Origin: UBA952 sp044361535
GTDB lineage: Bacteria > Bacteroidota > Bacteroidia > Flavobacteriales_D > Crocinitomicaceae
DNA: 64,000 nt
Assembly: GCA_044361535.1 (NCBI GenBank)
Contig: JBIKIQ010000008.1
Location: 78,918-142,917 of the forward strand
Direction of reading: 5' to 3'
Shown here in pieces: positions 9,154 through 17,801 of the stretch (position 1 is the stretch's first letter; every line of letters begins with the position of its first letter). The notes below the pieces were generated by a model. The model worked only from the letters and a program-made list of their open reading frames with translations. It ran no database searches and was not told the origin of the DNA. Position numbers and translations under genes: made by a program.

Positions 9154-9630
9154 ATGGAAAAAAGTTTAATTATAAAATACGAGGAATTCGCTCATTGGAA
9201 CGAATTACTAAACGAGGACAAAGAATTAGTTGAAAAAGCATACGAGGTATCTGCCACAGCCTATGCACCTTACAGCAATTTTTACGTTGGTGCCAGTTTA
9301 CGTATGGAGGATAATTCAATTGTACTTGGCTCAAATCAAGAAAATATTGCCTATCCTTCTGGTTTGTGTGCGGAGCGTGTGGCTTTGTTCTATGCGGGCG
9401 CAATTCATCCGAAAAAAACGATAAAAAAAATCTGTGTGGTCGCAAAAGGAGAATTGATTCCAATAGATAATTGGGTTTCTCCATGTGGTTCTTGTCGACA
9501 AGTAATGGCAGAATCTCAGAACAGACAAAAAGAACCAATTCAGGTTATATTGGTTAGTCAAAACAATCGTGTTTTAGTTTTTAATTCAGTTTCTGACTTA
9601 CTTCCCTTTGTATTTAATTCCCCTCTGTAA
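9154..9630 (+). CDS. cdd: Cytidine deaminase
   Basis: Deaminates cytidine and deoxycytidine to uridine and deoxyuridine in pyrimidine salvage. 158 residues, the small tetrameric class. The zinc site is visible: C72-A-E74 (GLCAERVAL, with the catalytic Glu) and C111/C114 (PCGSCRQ). The substrate motif YAPYSNFYVGA and the NQENIAYPSG loop are intact. It starts 3 nt after the barrel gene. It works in the same pathway as uracil phosphoribosyltransferase and CTP synthase elsewhere in the window. Confidence 0.95.
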   Translation: MEKSLIIKYEEFAHWNELLNEDKELVEKAYEVSATAYAPYSNFYVGASLRMEDNSIVLGSNQENIAYPSGLCAERVALFYAGAIHPKKTIKKICVVAKGELIPIDNWVSPCGSCRQVMAESQNRQKEPIQVILVSQNNRVLVFNSVSDLLPFVFNSPL

Positions 9631-9770
9631 CTAAGAATTTTGGTTGAATTTCCAAAAACTGGCAGGAGTAGTAATTAAAAATAGCTAATTTTTGTTTTTA
9701 TGAACATCGATTGTTTCAATAAATCTCTTTTTAGTGAATTATAACTCATTTTTTCAAATTAACTTTGAAC

Positions 9771-11303
9771 ATGCATCAAAAACTGATAATTCTTGATTTT
9801 GGTTCTCAATATACACAGCTTATTGCTAGAAGAGTAAGAGAGCTTAATATTTATTGTGAAATTCATCCATGGAACAAGATTCCTACAATAGATTCGACCG
9901 TTCACGGAGTGATTTTATCTGGAAGTCCTTTCTCCACATTAGACGCAAATTCCCCAAAGCCTAATCTAACAGGAATTAAAGGTGTTTTACCACTTTTGGG
10001 GATATGTTATGGGGCACAATTCTTAGTGCAAAACTACGGTGGAAATGTATTGCCGTCAAAAATTAGAGAATACGGAAGAGCTTTTTTAAAAGTGAAAGAC
10101 ATCAATAACCCCTTATTCAAGGAGGTGGCGCAAGAGTCTCAAGTTTGGATGTCACATGGCGACACGATTGTCGATTTACCTATTGGATATTCGCTTATTT
10201 GTAGTACAGAAGATGTTGTAAATGCAGGATACCAAATTGATAACGAAGCTACTTTTGGCATTCAATTTCATCCAGAAGTTTATCATTCTACGGAAGGAAC
10301 AAAAATTTTGAGAAATTTTCTAGTCGATGTGTGCGGATTTAAGCAAGATTGGACACCAAACGCATTTATCCAGGAAACAGTGGATGGGTTGAAAGCACAG
10401 TTGGGCAATGATCAAGTAATTATGGGACTTTCTGGAGGGGTAGATTCAACAGTTGCAGCTATTTTACTCCATCATGCAATCAGAAGTAATTTACATTGCA
10501 TTTTTGTTAATAATGGTTTATTAAGAAAAAATGAATACGAAAGCGTTTTGGCATCCTATGAAGGAATGGGTCTGAATGTAAAGGGAGTTGATGCCTCTGA
10601 ATTATTTTACAGCGAATTAAAGGGTACAACTGATCCTGAATTAAAGAGAAAAGCGATTGGAAAAGTTTTTATTGATGTTTTTGATGAAGAATCTAAAAAA
10701 GTTGAAAACGCCAAATGGCTCGGGCAAGGTACAATTTATCCGGATGTAATTGAATCGGTTTCTGCTACTGGGGGACCCTCCCAAACAATCAAATCTCATC
10801 ACAATGTAGGTGGTTTACCTGATTATATGAAATTAAAAGTGGTTGAGCCATTGCGACTTTTATTCAAAGACGAAGTGAGAAGAATTGGCACAGCATTGAA
10901 TATTGATCCTACTATTTTGGGTCGACATCCTTTTCCTGGGCCAGGTTTAGGAATACGTATTTTGGGTGAGGTAAGCGCTGAAAAAGTAGCTATTTTGCAA
11001 GAAGTTGATGCAATTTTCATTAATGGACTCAAAGAAGAAGGGTTGTATAATGATGTTTGGCAAGCAGGTGCTATATTCTTGCCTATTCAATCAGTTGGAG
11101 TAATGGGTGATGAACGAACGTATGAAAATGCCGTGGCGTTGCGTGCTGTGAGTTCAACCGATGGCATGACTGCAGATTGGTGTCACCTACCGTATGAATT
11201 TTTGGCAAGGATTTCGAATAGGATTATAAATCAAGTGAAAGGAGTGAATAGAGTTACGTATGATATTAGCTCAAAACCTCCCGCAACAATCGAATGGGAA
11301 TAA
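9771..11303 (+). CDS. guaA: GMP synthase (glutamine-hydrolysing)
   Basis: Converts XMP to GMP with ATP and glutamine. The ATG at 9771 (MHQKLIILDFG) is preferred over a TTG at 9765; product 510 residues. The class I glutamine amidotransferase domain has the nucleophile C79 (GICYG) with H167 and E169 (FHPEV). The ATP-pyrophosphatase domain has SGGVDS at 221-226. The C-terminal dimerisation domain carries RHPFPGPGLGIRI and ends in KPPATIEWE, the conserved GuaA terminus. The 140 bp upstream contain TAATTTTTG, one base longer than the consensus -7 box, and no other clear signal. Confidence 0.97.
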   Translation: MHQKLIILDFGSQYTQLIARRVRELNIYCEIHPWNKIPTIDSTVHGVILSGSPFSTLDANSPKPNLTGIKGVLPLLGICYGAQFLVQNYGGNVLPSKIREYGRAFLKVKDINNPLFKEVAQESQVWMSHGDTIVDLPIGYSLICSTEDVVNAGYQIDNEATFGIQFHPEVYHSTEGTKILRNFLVDVCGFKQDWTPNAFIQETVDGLKAQLGNDQVIMGLSGGVDSTVAAILLHHAIRSNLHCIFVNNGLLRKNEYESVLASYEGMGLNVKGVDASELFYSELKGTTDPELKRKAIGKVFIDVFDEESKKVENAKWLGQGTIYPDVIESVSATGGPSQTIKSHHNVGGLPDYMKLKVVEPLRLLFKDEVRRIGTALNIDPTILGRHPFPGPGLGIRILGEVSAEKVAILQEVDAIFINGLKEEGLYNDVWQAGAIFLPIQSVGVMGDERTYENAVALRAVSSTDGMTADWCHLPYEFLARISNRIINQVKGVNRVTYDISSKPPATIEWE

Positions 11304-11314
11304 AAAAGAAGTAT

Positions 11315-13009
11315 ATGAAATTTAGTTTAGGAGTATTGTTTTTTGTGTTGGTTTTTAATCTAAAGGCGCAAGATTATGTGAAAGTTGAGACATTGAGTAG
11401 TAAAAAATATTACGTCTATGTTATTGAGGATGGTGTGAGCATTGAGTCATTGGCATCAGATTTTAAATCAACAAAAGAAGCCATTTTAAATGCCAACCCA
11501 GGAGTTGATAAAAATTTCACCATTGGTAGAAAGTTAATGATTCCCGTGAATTTAAAAGAAATTACGCACGAGGTAAAAGAATCTGAAACTCTTTACTCTT
11601 TGTGTAAGAAATACGCTGTTCCTATTGATGTTTTTAAATCGGATTCAACCGTTGTAAATGGAGCTATACAAATTGGCCAAATATTGAAGTTTCCTAATGC
11701 GGCAGAACCCGTTTATTATAGTTCAATTATTAAAAATAGTCCAAACCATTCAATTCCGCCTGTAAAAAATACCCAAAATGAAAATGATTCAGTTATTGAA
11801 TATACAGTAAATCAAGGTGAAACGCTTTATAGTATTTCTAAACGCTATATGGTTTCGTCTGAGAAGTTGCAAAAATTGAATAACATCACACCTGTTCAAT
11901 TAAAGACAGGAATGATTTTAAAAATTCCATTAAAAAGAGAACAGTTGGCTTCAAATATTCAAATCAAACCTGTTGAGAATTCTTTGCAATCGGGTAAGGT
12001 AGATTCAACTCTTCTTTTTCCTTCCAAGAAAGCGCCTTGGAAAATCGCGATGTTTCTTCCTTTTTATTTAGGAAATTCTAAAAAGGCCCCAGCTTCGGTA
12101 GTTTCTGCTTCAACAGAATTTTACATGGGGGCAAAGATGGCAATTGATCAAATTGGCTCTTCTACAGAATTGTATGTATATGATTACATGAATGATACCG
12201 TGGATGTATCAACTATTTTAAAACGACCTGAGTTCGCATCCATGGATATGATTTTTGCACCGCTTGATGTTGGAGAAGCTTTAGTTGTTGCTAATTGGTG
12301 TCAAGATAACAATGTTCCATTCGTAACTACCGTACCAAAGGCTAATCGATTAATTTCAAACAATCCCATGGCTCATTTTGGTATTCCATCTGATGCTCAC
12401 ATGTTGAAAATGCTTGCCCGTCATGCGATTAAAAACTATTCATCAAAACAAGTTATTCTTGTAAAATCAAATCAATCGGTTGATCAATCAAATTATGATG
12501 CATTTAGAAGTGTATATTATTCTGATGAAAATCCTACAAATATCAAATTGGTTGAGGCTACAACAAAAGATTTTGGCAAGTATTTGCAGAAAGATCCTTC
12601 AAGTGTTGTCGTTTTTGCTTCAAATGAAAAAAATGAAGTTACTGAATTTATAAATTTATTGAAACCTTATTCTGGGATCACTCTTTTTGGTCACAAAGAT
12701 TGGTTGAAATTTGGAGATGCAGTTACAAGCGTGAGGGGTAAGTATAATTTTCATTACGTGAATTATAACACACCTTTTCCTTCATTTAATTACCATGATT
12801 CTGGAGTTAAATCTTTGCATAGATCCTATCGTGATTATTACAATGCGGATATTACGGGGATGGTAATCTACGGATATGACGTAGCTAAATATTTTACATC
12901 GTATATTTTGTTACGAAAAGAATCCAATGGAGTAATTATGGATTTTGATGTAAAACCTAATTTTGAGACAGGTGGTTTTGAAAATATAAAATGTTACGTT
13001 GATAAGTAA
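11315..13009 (+). CDS. LysM-repeat protein with periplasmic-binding-protein-like C-terminal domain
   Basis: A secreted or periplasmic protein of 564 residues. The ATG at 11315 starts a clean signal peptide (MKFSLGVLFFVLVFNLKAQ); an ATG at 11294 would overlap guaA and put charged residues first. Three LysM-type peptidoglycan-binding repeats follow: a diverged one (VSIESLASDF), then ESETLYSLCKKYAVP and QGETLYSISKRYMVS. From about residue 245 a domain resembling type 1 periplasmic-binding proteins begins (WKIAMFLPFYLG, STEFYMGAKMAID, FAPLDVGEALVVANWC). The pairing suggests a wall-attached sensor or scaffold; the ligand is unknown. Its end is followed directly by hemF. Confidence 0.78.
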   Translation: MKFSLGVLFFVLVFNLKAQDYVKVETLSSKKYYVYVIEDGVSIESLASDFKSTKEAILNANPGVDKNFTIGRKLMIPVNLKEITHEVKESETLYSLCKKYAVPIDVFKSDSTVVNGAIQIGQILKFPNAAEPVYYSSIIKNSPNHSIPPVKNTQNENDSVIEYTVNQGETLYSISKRYMVSSEKLQKLNNITPVQLKTGMILKIPLKREQLASNIQIKPVENSLQSGKVDSTLLFPSKKAPWKIAMFLPFYLGNSKKAPASVVSASTEFYMGAKMAIDQIGSSTELYVYDYMNDTVDVSTILKRPEFASMDMIFAPLDVGEALVVANWCQDNNVPFVTTVPKANRLISNNPMAHFGIPSDAHMLKMLARHAIKNYSSKQVILVKSNQSVDQSNYDAFRSVYYSDENPTNIKLVEATTKDFGKYLQKDPSSVVVFASNEKNEVTEFINLLKPYSGITLFGHKDWLKFGDAVTSVRGKYNFHYVNYNTPFPSFNYHDSGVKSLHRSYRDYYNADITGMVIYGYDVAKYFTSYILLRKESNGVIMDFDVKPNFETGGFENIKCYVDK

Positions 13010-13010
13010 T

Positions 13011-13913
13011 ATGAAGGAGAAAATCGCATCTGAATTCAAGGATTTACAAAGTTACATTTGCACAGAACTTGAAAAGTACGATGGTTTAGGTGAATTTAAA
13101 GAGGATGTTTGGCAACGAGTTGAGGGTGGTGGAGGAAGAACAAATACGCTTGTCGATGGTAAATATATCGAAAAGGGTGGTGTTGCATTTTCAGAGGTAT
13201 ACGGAGAAGTAACTCAAGAAATGAAAAAGCAATTGGGAACAGAAGGCAACTCTTTTTTTGCAACAGGTGTGTCAATAGTTCTGCATCCCCAATCACCACA
13301 TATTCCAATTATTCATATGAATGTTCGTTATTTCGAACTCGATAATGGAACCTATTGGTTTGGTGGTGGTATAGATTTAACTCCTCACTATGTAATACCG
13401 CGTCAAGCTGCATTGTTTCATAATGAGTTGAAACAAATTTGTGATCACTTTGATTCATCCTTTTACTCGAAGTTTAAAATTTGGGCAGATGACTATTTTT
13501 TCATTCCACATCGCAATGAAACACGCGGAGTAGGAGGAATTTTCTTTGACCATCTTTCTGAGAGAAATACAATTCTATCTAAAGAGAATTTATTTGAGTT
13601 TTGCAAGGAGCTTGGAAAATCATTTCCTCGTATTTACAATGAACAGATAAGGCTTGGTGCTTCCGTTGAAATTAAAGATGAACATTTAGAATGGCAGCGA
13701 ATTCGAAGAGGACGTTACGTAGAATTTAATTTGGTTCACGACAGAGGAACTAAATTTGGATTGGTTTCGGGTGGACGGACAGAATCTATTTTATTGAGTA
13801 TGCCACCTGTGGCCAATTGGTTTTATAATTATCATGCAATTGAAAATAGTCCCGAGGAGCAAACCCTAAAATGGCTAAAAAAGGATATTAATTGGTTAAG
13901 TTTTTTGAATTAA
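13011..13913 (+). CDS. hemF: Oxygen-dependent coproporphyrinogen III oxidase
   Basis: Aerobic haem-biosynthesis enzyme that oxidatively decarboxylates coproporphyrinogen III to protoporphyrinogen IX. 300 residues from the ATG at 13011, 1 nt after the preceding stop. Conserved motifs: EGGGGRTN, HMNVRYFE, FGGGIDLTPHYV, KIWADDYFFIPHRNETRG, RRGRYVEFNLVHDRGTKFG and RTESILLSMPP. Length and motifs are complete. Its presence shows an oxygen-using lifestyle. Confidence 0.96.
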   Translation: MKEKIASEFKDLQSYICTELEKYDGLGEFKEDVWQRVEGGGGRTNTLVDGKYIEKGGVAFSEVYGEVTQEMKKQLGTEGNSFFATGVSIVLHPQSPHIPIIHMNVRYFELDNGTYWFGGGIDLTPHYVIPRQAALFHNELKQICDHFDSSFYSKFKIWADDYFFIPHRNETRGVGGIFFDHLSERNTILSKENLFEFCKELGKSFPRIYNEQIRLGASVEIKDEHLEWQRIRRGRYVEFNLVHDRGTKFGLVSGGRTESILLSMPPVANWFYNYHAIENSPEEQTLKWLKKDINWLSFLN

Positions 13914-13923
13914 AATTATAAAA

Positions 13924-14316
13924 ATGGATTTTATTAAAGTAATTGAACAAGTTGAAACATTTCACGATTCTTTTGGAATTAAAAATCATTATGAACCAAA
14001 TCCTCATCTCACTGAATCTGAAGTGGAGTTGAGATATAATTTAATGAAAGAAGAAAACGAAGAGTATTTAGAGGCTGCAAAAAAAAATGATATCATTGAA
14101 ATTGCAGATGCTCTTGGTGACCAGTTATATATACTTTGCGGAACTATTTTGAGGCACGGATTACAACATAAAATTGTAGAAGTATTTGAAGAAATTCAAC
14201 GTTCAAACATGAGTAAACTAGATGTAAATGGTAAGCCTATTTACCGGGAGGATGGAAAGGTTCTTAAATCAGAATTATATTTTAAACCCAATATTCGCAG
14301 AATATTGGAAGACTAA
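13924..14316 (+). CDS. MazG-like/all-alpha NTP pyrophosphohydrolase family protein
   Basis: 130 residues. The helical pattern has KEENEEYLEA and, one helix later, EIADALGDQLYIL; together these form the Mg-binding ExxE...ExxD signature of the all-alpha NTP pyrophosphatase superfamily (MazG, HisE, dUTPase-like). Members hydrolyse canonical or damaged nucleoside triphosphates to monophosphate and pyrophosphate; the exact substrate cannot be told from sequence. It starts 10 nt after hemF and probably shares its transcript. Its stop overlaps the convergent endonuclease-like gene by 4 nt (CTAA). Confidence 0.8.
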   Translation: MDFIKVIEQVETFHDSFGIKNHYEPNPHLTESEVELRYNLMKEENEEYLEAAKKNDIIEIADALGDQLYILCGTILRHGLQHKIVEVFEEIQRSNMSKLDVNGKPIYREDGKVLKSELYFKPNIRRILED

Positions 14317-15254
14317 TCTGTATCTTTTCCTGTAATAAATTTAAAAGAAACAGGCAAATGATCTGAGTATTTTGCTCTGAAATCATCGTGGTCGTATGGT
14401 TCAACAATATTTCCCGGATTAATTGCCTTCACTTGAGTTTTAAGATCATGCACCTCAAAAGAATTGAGTAGTAAATCTTCCTTACTTTTTGAATTATAAA
14501 AAACATGGTCATAGGGTTTGCCTTTTTCCTTTGATTCGTAAATTTTTGTATTCGTTGATTTACATTTTTCATTTAAACTATAAAAGTCTAATTTTTTAAA
14601 TGGCGCAAATTCTGATGCCTCATAAATGTTGCAATCGCCTAAAATAATAAAGTCCTTATTACTTTCTGTTTGTTTTTTGGTCCAATCGAATAAATAATTA
14701 AACTCTACTTGTCTTCGACTATAATCTTCCTTTGAATCTCCTGGATTGAGATGGACAGGAATCAAGGAAAATGTTGAGTTGCCTTTAACAGATTTAAAAG
14801 GAAAAACAAATGATACTCGGTCTTGATTGGGATTCGCAACAAGTGGCTCACTTACAAATCCATGAAAACGGGTCGAATCCCCACGTACTTTTAAAGTTTT
14901 GTAAAATACAATCCACCATTCACTTGCTGTTGAATTAACATGATTATTTGTTGGTCCGGTATCTTCGGTCGATAACCAACAAGCAAAGCCTTGTTTTTTC
15001 ATTTCTGTGTAAAATGCTTTGCTTTCCTCATCAACTTTGTATGGAGTTTTATCTGCAAATTTTCCGGCAAAAGGAGGGGCGACTAGTTCTTGAATGACTA
15101 CAATATCATACGGTTTTAAAATTTTACTGAGAGTCACGTTGTCTTTATTTTTAAAATTCCCCAAAAACTGAATGTTAAAAGAGCAGATATTTAATGTATC
15201 TTGAGCGTAGACAAAATTCGATAGAATTAAAAAGAGAAGCGCAATTTTTTTCAT
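14313..15254 (-). CDS. Secreted endonuclease/exonuclease/phosphatase family protein
   Basis: 313 residues from the ATG at 15254, where the signal peptide MKKIALLFLILSNFVYAQ begins; an upstream ATG at 15311 would bury it. The fold is DNase I-like: NICSFNIQFLG at the start, VVIQELV with the metal-binding Glu, IPVHLNPGD, ILGDCNIY and a final SDHLPVSF with the conserved Asp-His pair. This superfamily cleaves phosphodiesters in nucleic acids or lipids. Export suggests extracellular DNA degradation, but the substrate is an inference. Confidence 0.82.
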   Translation of the reverse strand: MKKIALLFLILSNFVYAQDTLNICSFNIQFLGNFKNKDNVTLSKILKPYDIVVIQELVAPPFAGKFADKTPYKVDEESKAFYTEMKKQGFACWLSTEDTGPTNNHVNSTASEWWIVFYKTLKVRGDSTRFHGFVSEPLVANPNQDRVSFVFPFKSVKGNSTFSLIPVHLNPGDSKEDYSRRQVEFNYLFDWTKKQTESNKDFIILGDCNIYEASEFAPFKKLDFYSLNEKCKSTNTKIYESKEKGKPYDHVFYNSKSKEDLLLNSFEVHDLKTQVKAINPGNIVEPYDHDDFRAKYSDHLPVSFKFITGKDTD

Positions 15255-15311
15255 GATAGATTGTAAAAACAGTGAGGAACTAATTACCACAAACTTACAA
15301 ATTTTATACAA

Positions 15312-15402
15312 AACAAAAAGAGGAACAAGAAAATGCTTGTCCCTCTTTTTGCTAAACCATGCTAAAACTATAAACTCAAATTACAACTATGAAATGTAAT
15401 TC
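15312..15402 (-). ncRNA. Candidate ~90-nt small RNA or attenuated leader
   Basis: On the minus strand a TACCTTTG box (15407-15414) would start a transcript near 15402. The RNA has an AATTACA...TGTAATT hairpin, a U/A-rich single-stranded middle, and ends in a strong GC-containing hairpin with a U-rich tail at 15350-15315. No coding frame fits. It could be a free sRNA in the mnmD-endonuclease gap, or a leader with a terminator ahead of the endonuclease-like gene at 15254. No named family is claimed. Confidence 0.4.
15315..15350 (-). terminator. Strong intrinsic terminator (usable in both directions)
   Basis: The arms 15315-15329 and 15336-15350 pair over 15 bp with one A-C mismatch around a 6-nt loop. 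The hairpin is flanked by an A-run and a T-run, so it would terminate on either strand. It lies about 100 nt past the mnmD stop and about 60 nt before the endonuclease-like gene. Confidence 0.75.
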
Positions 15403-15406
15403 TTTG

Positions 15407-15414
15407 CAAAGGTA
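15407..15414 (-). promoter_or_regulatory. TACCTTTG -7-like box for the candidate sRNA
   Basis: Exact TAnnTTTG match on the minus strand, about 5 nt before the proposed RNA start. No TTTG occurs at the expected -33 position (TCTC is there), so support is partial. Confidence 0.35.
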
Positions 15415-15447
15415 AGCGGTTATTTGAAATAATGAGATTCTAAACTG

Positions 15448-16128
15448 TTAAATAATTACAATTTTTTTAGCAACGGTCATTTCTCTTTTTCCCGGTGGGC
15501 CTTGTCTTGACTCAACTATAAATCCAATTTCTTTTAAATTTCGTTTGAATTGCCCTTGAGCACAATAAGTTACAAGAATTCCATTGTCATTCAATAATCT
15601 GTAAAGGGGCTCAAAAATAGGTTTATCCCACATTTCACCTTGAGCACGTGGACCAAAAGCATCATAATAAATTATGTCAAATGCATTAGGTTCTGTGGTG
15701 AATTTTTGTATTTCAGCTTCGATTTTAAGTAAGCTAAAGTTTGATGTGATATTTGTTAAAACATTCCATTCTGCCGTGTGTATTTTCTCAACAAACTCTT
15801 GCAAATTAGGGTGTTTAATTTGTTCTGAAAAATCCATCATTTTTTGTTCTTCATGATTTAACGGATTACTTTCAATTCCAATGTAAGAAATGCTTCTGGA
15901 TGGATTTTCTTGTCCTTTGATGCATGTTAATAAAGCATTTAATCCACTGCCAAATCCAACTTCAAGTATTTTTAACTCTGCTTTCTCATTTCTAGTTAAT
16001 AAACCATTTTCAATAAAAACATGTTTTGCTTCTTGAACAGCACCATGCATCGAATGATAGTGCTCATCCAATTCTGGAAGGTATAAAGTAGGACTACCAT
16101 CCCGCGTAATTCGTATTTCTCTTTTCAT
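15448..16128 (-). CDS. mnmD: tRNA mnm5s2U34-forming methyltransferase MnmD-like
   Basis: 226 residues from the ATG at 16128 (a TTG at 16137 overlaps the promoter box). SAM-dependent methyltransferase of the MnmC/MnmD family, which completes wobble-uridine modification in tRNA. Visible features: VGFGSGLNALL (SAM loop), the family signature YDAFGPRAQGEMW, VTYCAQGQFKRNL and the basic RQGPPGKREM near the C-terminus. Only the methyltransferase half of E. coli MnmC is present; stand-alone MnmD proteins are usual outside Proteobacteria. Confidence 0.88.
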   Translation of the reverse strand: MKREIRITRDGSPTLYLPELDEHYHSMHGAVQEAKHVFIENGLLTRNEKAELKILEVGFGSGLNALLTCIKGQENPSRSISYIGIESNPLNHEEQKMMDFSEQIKHPNLQEFVEKIHTAEWNVLTNITSNFSLLKIEAEIQKFTTEPNAFDIIYYDAFGPRAQGEMWDKPIFEPLYRLLNDNGILVTYCAQGQFKRNLKEIGFIVESRQGPPGKREMTVAKKIVII

Positions 16129-16134
16129 GTTCTT

Positions 16135-16142
16135 CAAATGTA
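16135..16142 (-). promoter_or_regulatory. TACATTTG -7-like box of mnmD
   Basis: Exact TAnnTTTG match ending 6 nt before the mnmD ATG, so the message would have almost no leader. It overlaps the alternative TTG start at 16137 and argues against it. No convincing -33 TTTG. Confidence 0.4.
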
Positions 16143-16229
16143 GAGCTTTTTAACATTTGTTGAAATCACTCTTTAATATCTTTTAGCAAAGATTGTTGGT
16201 TAATGTTTTTTAAAGCCCACTGATTTCAG

Positions 16230-16237
16230 TATATTTG
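16230..16237 (+). promoter_or_regulatory. TATATTTG -7-like box of dnaB
   Basis: Exact TAnnTTTG match only 4 nt before the dnaB ATG. If used, the dnaB mRNA would start at or next to the start codon. Confidence 0.4.
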
Positions 16238-16241
16238 TTAC

Positions 16242-17792
16242 ATGGATTCAAATTTGGAAAACACCCGTAAAACAGGCTCTCGTATTAAACAATCATCCAA
16301 TATAATATTGAGCGATTTAGGTAAAATACCACCTCAAGCTATTGATATAGAACAGATTGTTTTGGGAGCAATGATGCTTGAAAAAAATGCAGTTTCCAAA
16401 GCGGGTGATTCACTGAAACCGGCAAGTTTCTACGATCCAAAACATCAATACATTTACGCAGCCATACGAGAACTATTTGCCAATACAAGTCCTATCGATT
16501 TAATTACCGTAACCACCTTACTAAAGAAACGTGGAGAATTAGAAGCAGCAGGTGGTGCAGCGTATATTTCTCAATTAACTAATCGCGTGGCCTCGTCTGC
16601 TCATATTGAGTTTCATGCCCGTGTAATTGCTGAAAAACATATAAAACGCGAACTTATTCGAATGAGCAGCGAAGTTATTCGTGATTCTTATGACGAAACT
16701 AAAGATGTTTTTGATGTTTTAGGAAGTGCAGAAGGAGAGCTATTTCAAATTGCTGAAAACAATATGAGTAAGCAGGTTCAAAAAATGCAAAGTGTTGTTC
16801 GTGAAGCTATTGAAGAAATTGAAAAAGCAGCCCAAAATTCAGATGGTATTTCAGGAGTTCCAACCGGTTTTTTTGAATTAGATAAATTAACCTCCGGTTG
16901 GCAACGTTCGGACATGATTGTTCTAGCTGCTCGTCCAGGTATGGGAAAAACAGCATTTGTATTGTCTATGGCAAGAAATACAGCCGTTGATTATGGAAAA
17001 CCAGTTGCCCTTTTTTCATTAGAGATGTCCTCAGTTCAATTAGTTAAACGATTGATTGCGAGTGAGTCACGAATTCATGCAGAAAAATTGAGAAAAGGAA
17101 ACTTGCGTGAAGATGAGTTTCAACAATTGCATACACGAATAACAAAGCTATCAACTGCTCCAATTTTTATCGATGATACACCGGGATTAAGTGTTTTTGA
17201 TCTTAGAGCAAAATGCAGAAGATTAAAGATGGAACATAAGATTGAATTGGTTGTAATAGATTACCTACAGTTAATGAGCGCAAAAGAAGGCAAAGGCGGT
17301 GGTAATCGCGAGCAAGAAATCTCTACTATTTCTCGTTCCATAAAGGAGATTGCAAAGGAATTAAATGTGCCAATTATTGCTCTTTCTCAGTTGAGCCGAT
17401 CGGTTGAACAAAGAGGGGGTGACAAGCGACCGGTTTTATCTGACTTGCGTGAATCAGGGGCTATAGAACAAGATGCCGATATCGTTGGTTTTATATATCG
17501 ACCTGATTATTACGGATTTTTAGAGGATGAGCAAGGAAATCCGAACAACGGAATAGGAGAAATTATTATTGCAAAGCATAGAAATGGTGCAACAGATCGC
17601 GTGCGTTTGCGTTTTGTTCAGGAATATGCCCGATTTGAAAATATCGAGTCTTTTGATTCCAATCCAATCGGTTCCTCTTTCAAAGCTGAACAAAATGATC
17701 CTTACACAATAACGGTTCAATCTAATTTTAATAAAGTGGAAGACTCAGGAACTGATTTTGATTTAAACGGAATGAATGAAGTGCCTTTTTAA
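16242..17792 (+). CDS. dnaB: Replicative DNA helicase
   Basis: Hexameric 5'-3' helicase that unwinds DNA at the replication fork. 516 residues. The N-terminal DnaB_N domain (about 30-135, PPQAIDIEQIVLGAMM) packs the collar. The C-terminal RecA-like domain has Walker A RPGMGKTA at 231-238, the SLEMS motif, VVIDYLQLM (Walker B), ALSQLSR and the arginine-finger region LRESGAIEQDAD. Length is normal and no intein is present. A TATATTTG box sits 4 nt before the ATG. The next gene starts 9 nt after the stop. Confidence 0.97.
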   Translation: MDSNLENTRKTGSRIKQSSNIILSDLGKIPPQAIDIEQIVLGAMMLEKNAVSKAGDSLKPASFYDPKHQYIYAAIRELFANTSPIDLITVTTLLKKRGELEAAGGAAYISQLTNRVASSAHIEFHARVIAEKHIKRELIRMSSEVIRDSYDETKDVFDVLGSAEGELFQIAENNMSKQVQKMQSVVREAIEEIEKAAQNSDGISGVPTGFFELDKLTSGWQRSDMIVLAARPGMGKTAFVLSMARNTAVDYGKPVALFSLEMSSVQLVKRLIASESRIHAEKLRKGNLREDEFQQLHTRITKLSTAPIFIDDTPGLSVFDLRAKCRRLKMEHKIELVVIDYLQLMSAKEGKGGGNREQEISTISRSIKEIAKELNVPIIALSQLSRSVEQRGGDKRPVLSDLRESGAIEQDADIVGFIYRPDYYGFLEDEQGNPNNGIGEIIIAKHRNGATDRVRLRFVQEYARFENIESFDSNPIGSSFKAEQNDPYTITVQSNFNKVEDSGTDFDLNGMNEVPF

Positions 17793-17801
17793 TTGTTGAA
17801 G

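Noticed and set aside
9631..9770. Purine riboswitch upstream of guaA
   Set aside because: The 140-bp gap shows no aptamer-like three-way junction or terminator; only a near-consensus -7 box is visible.
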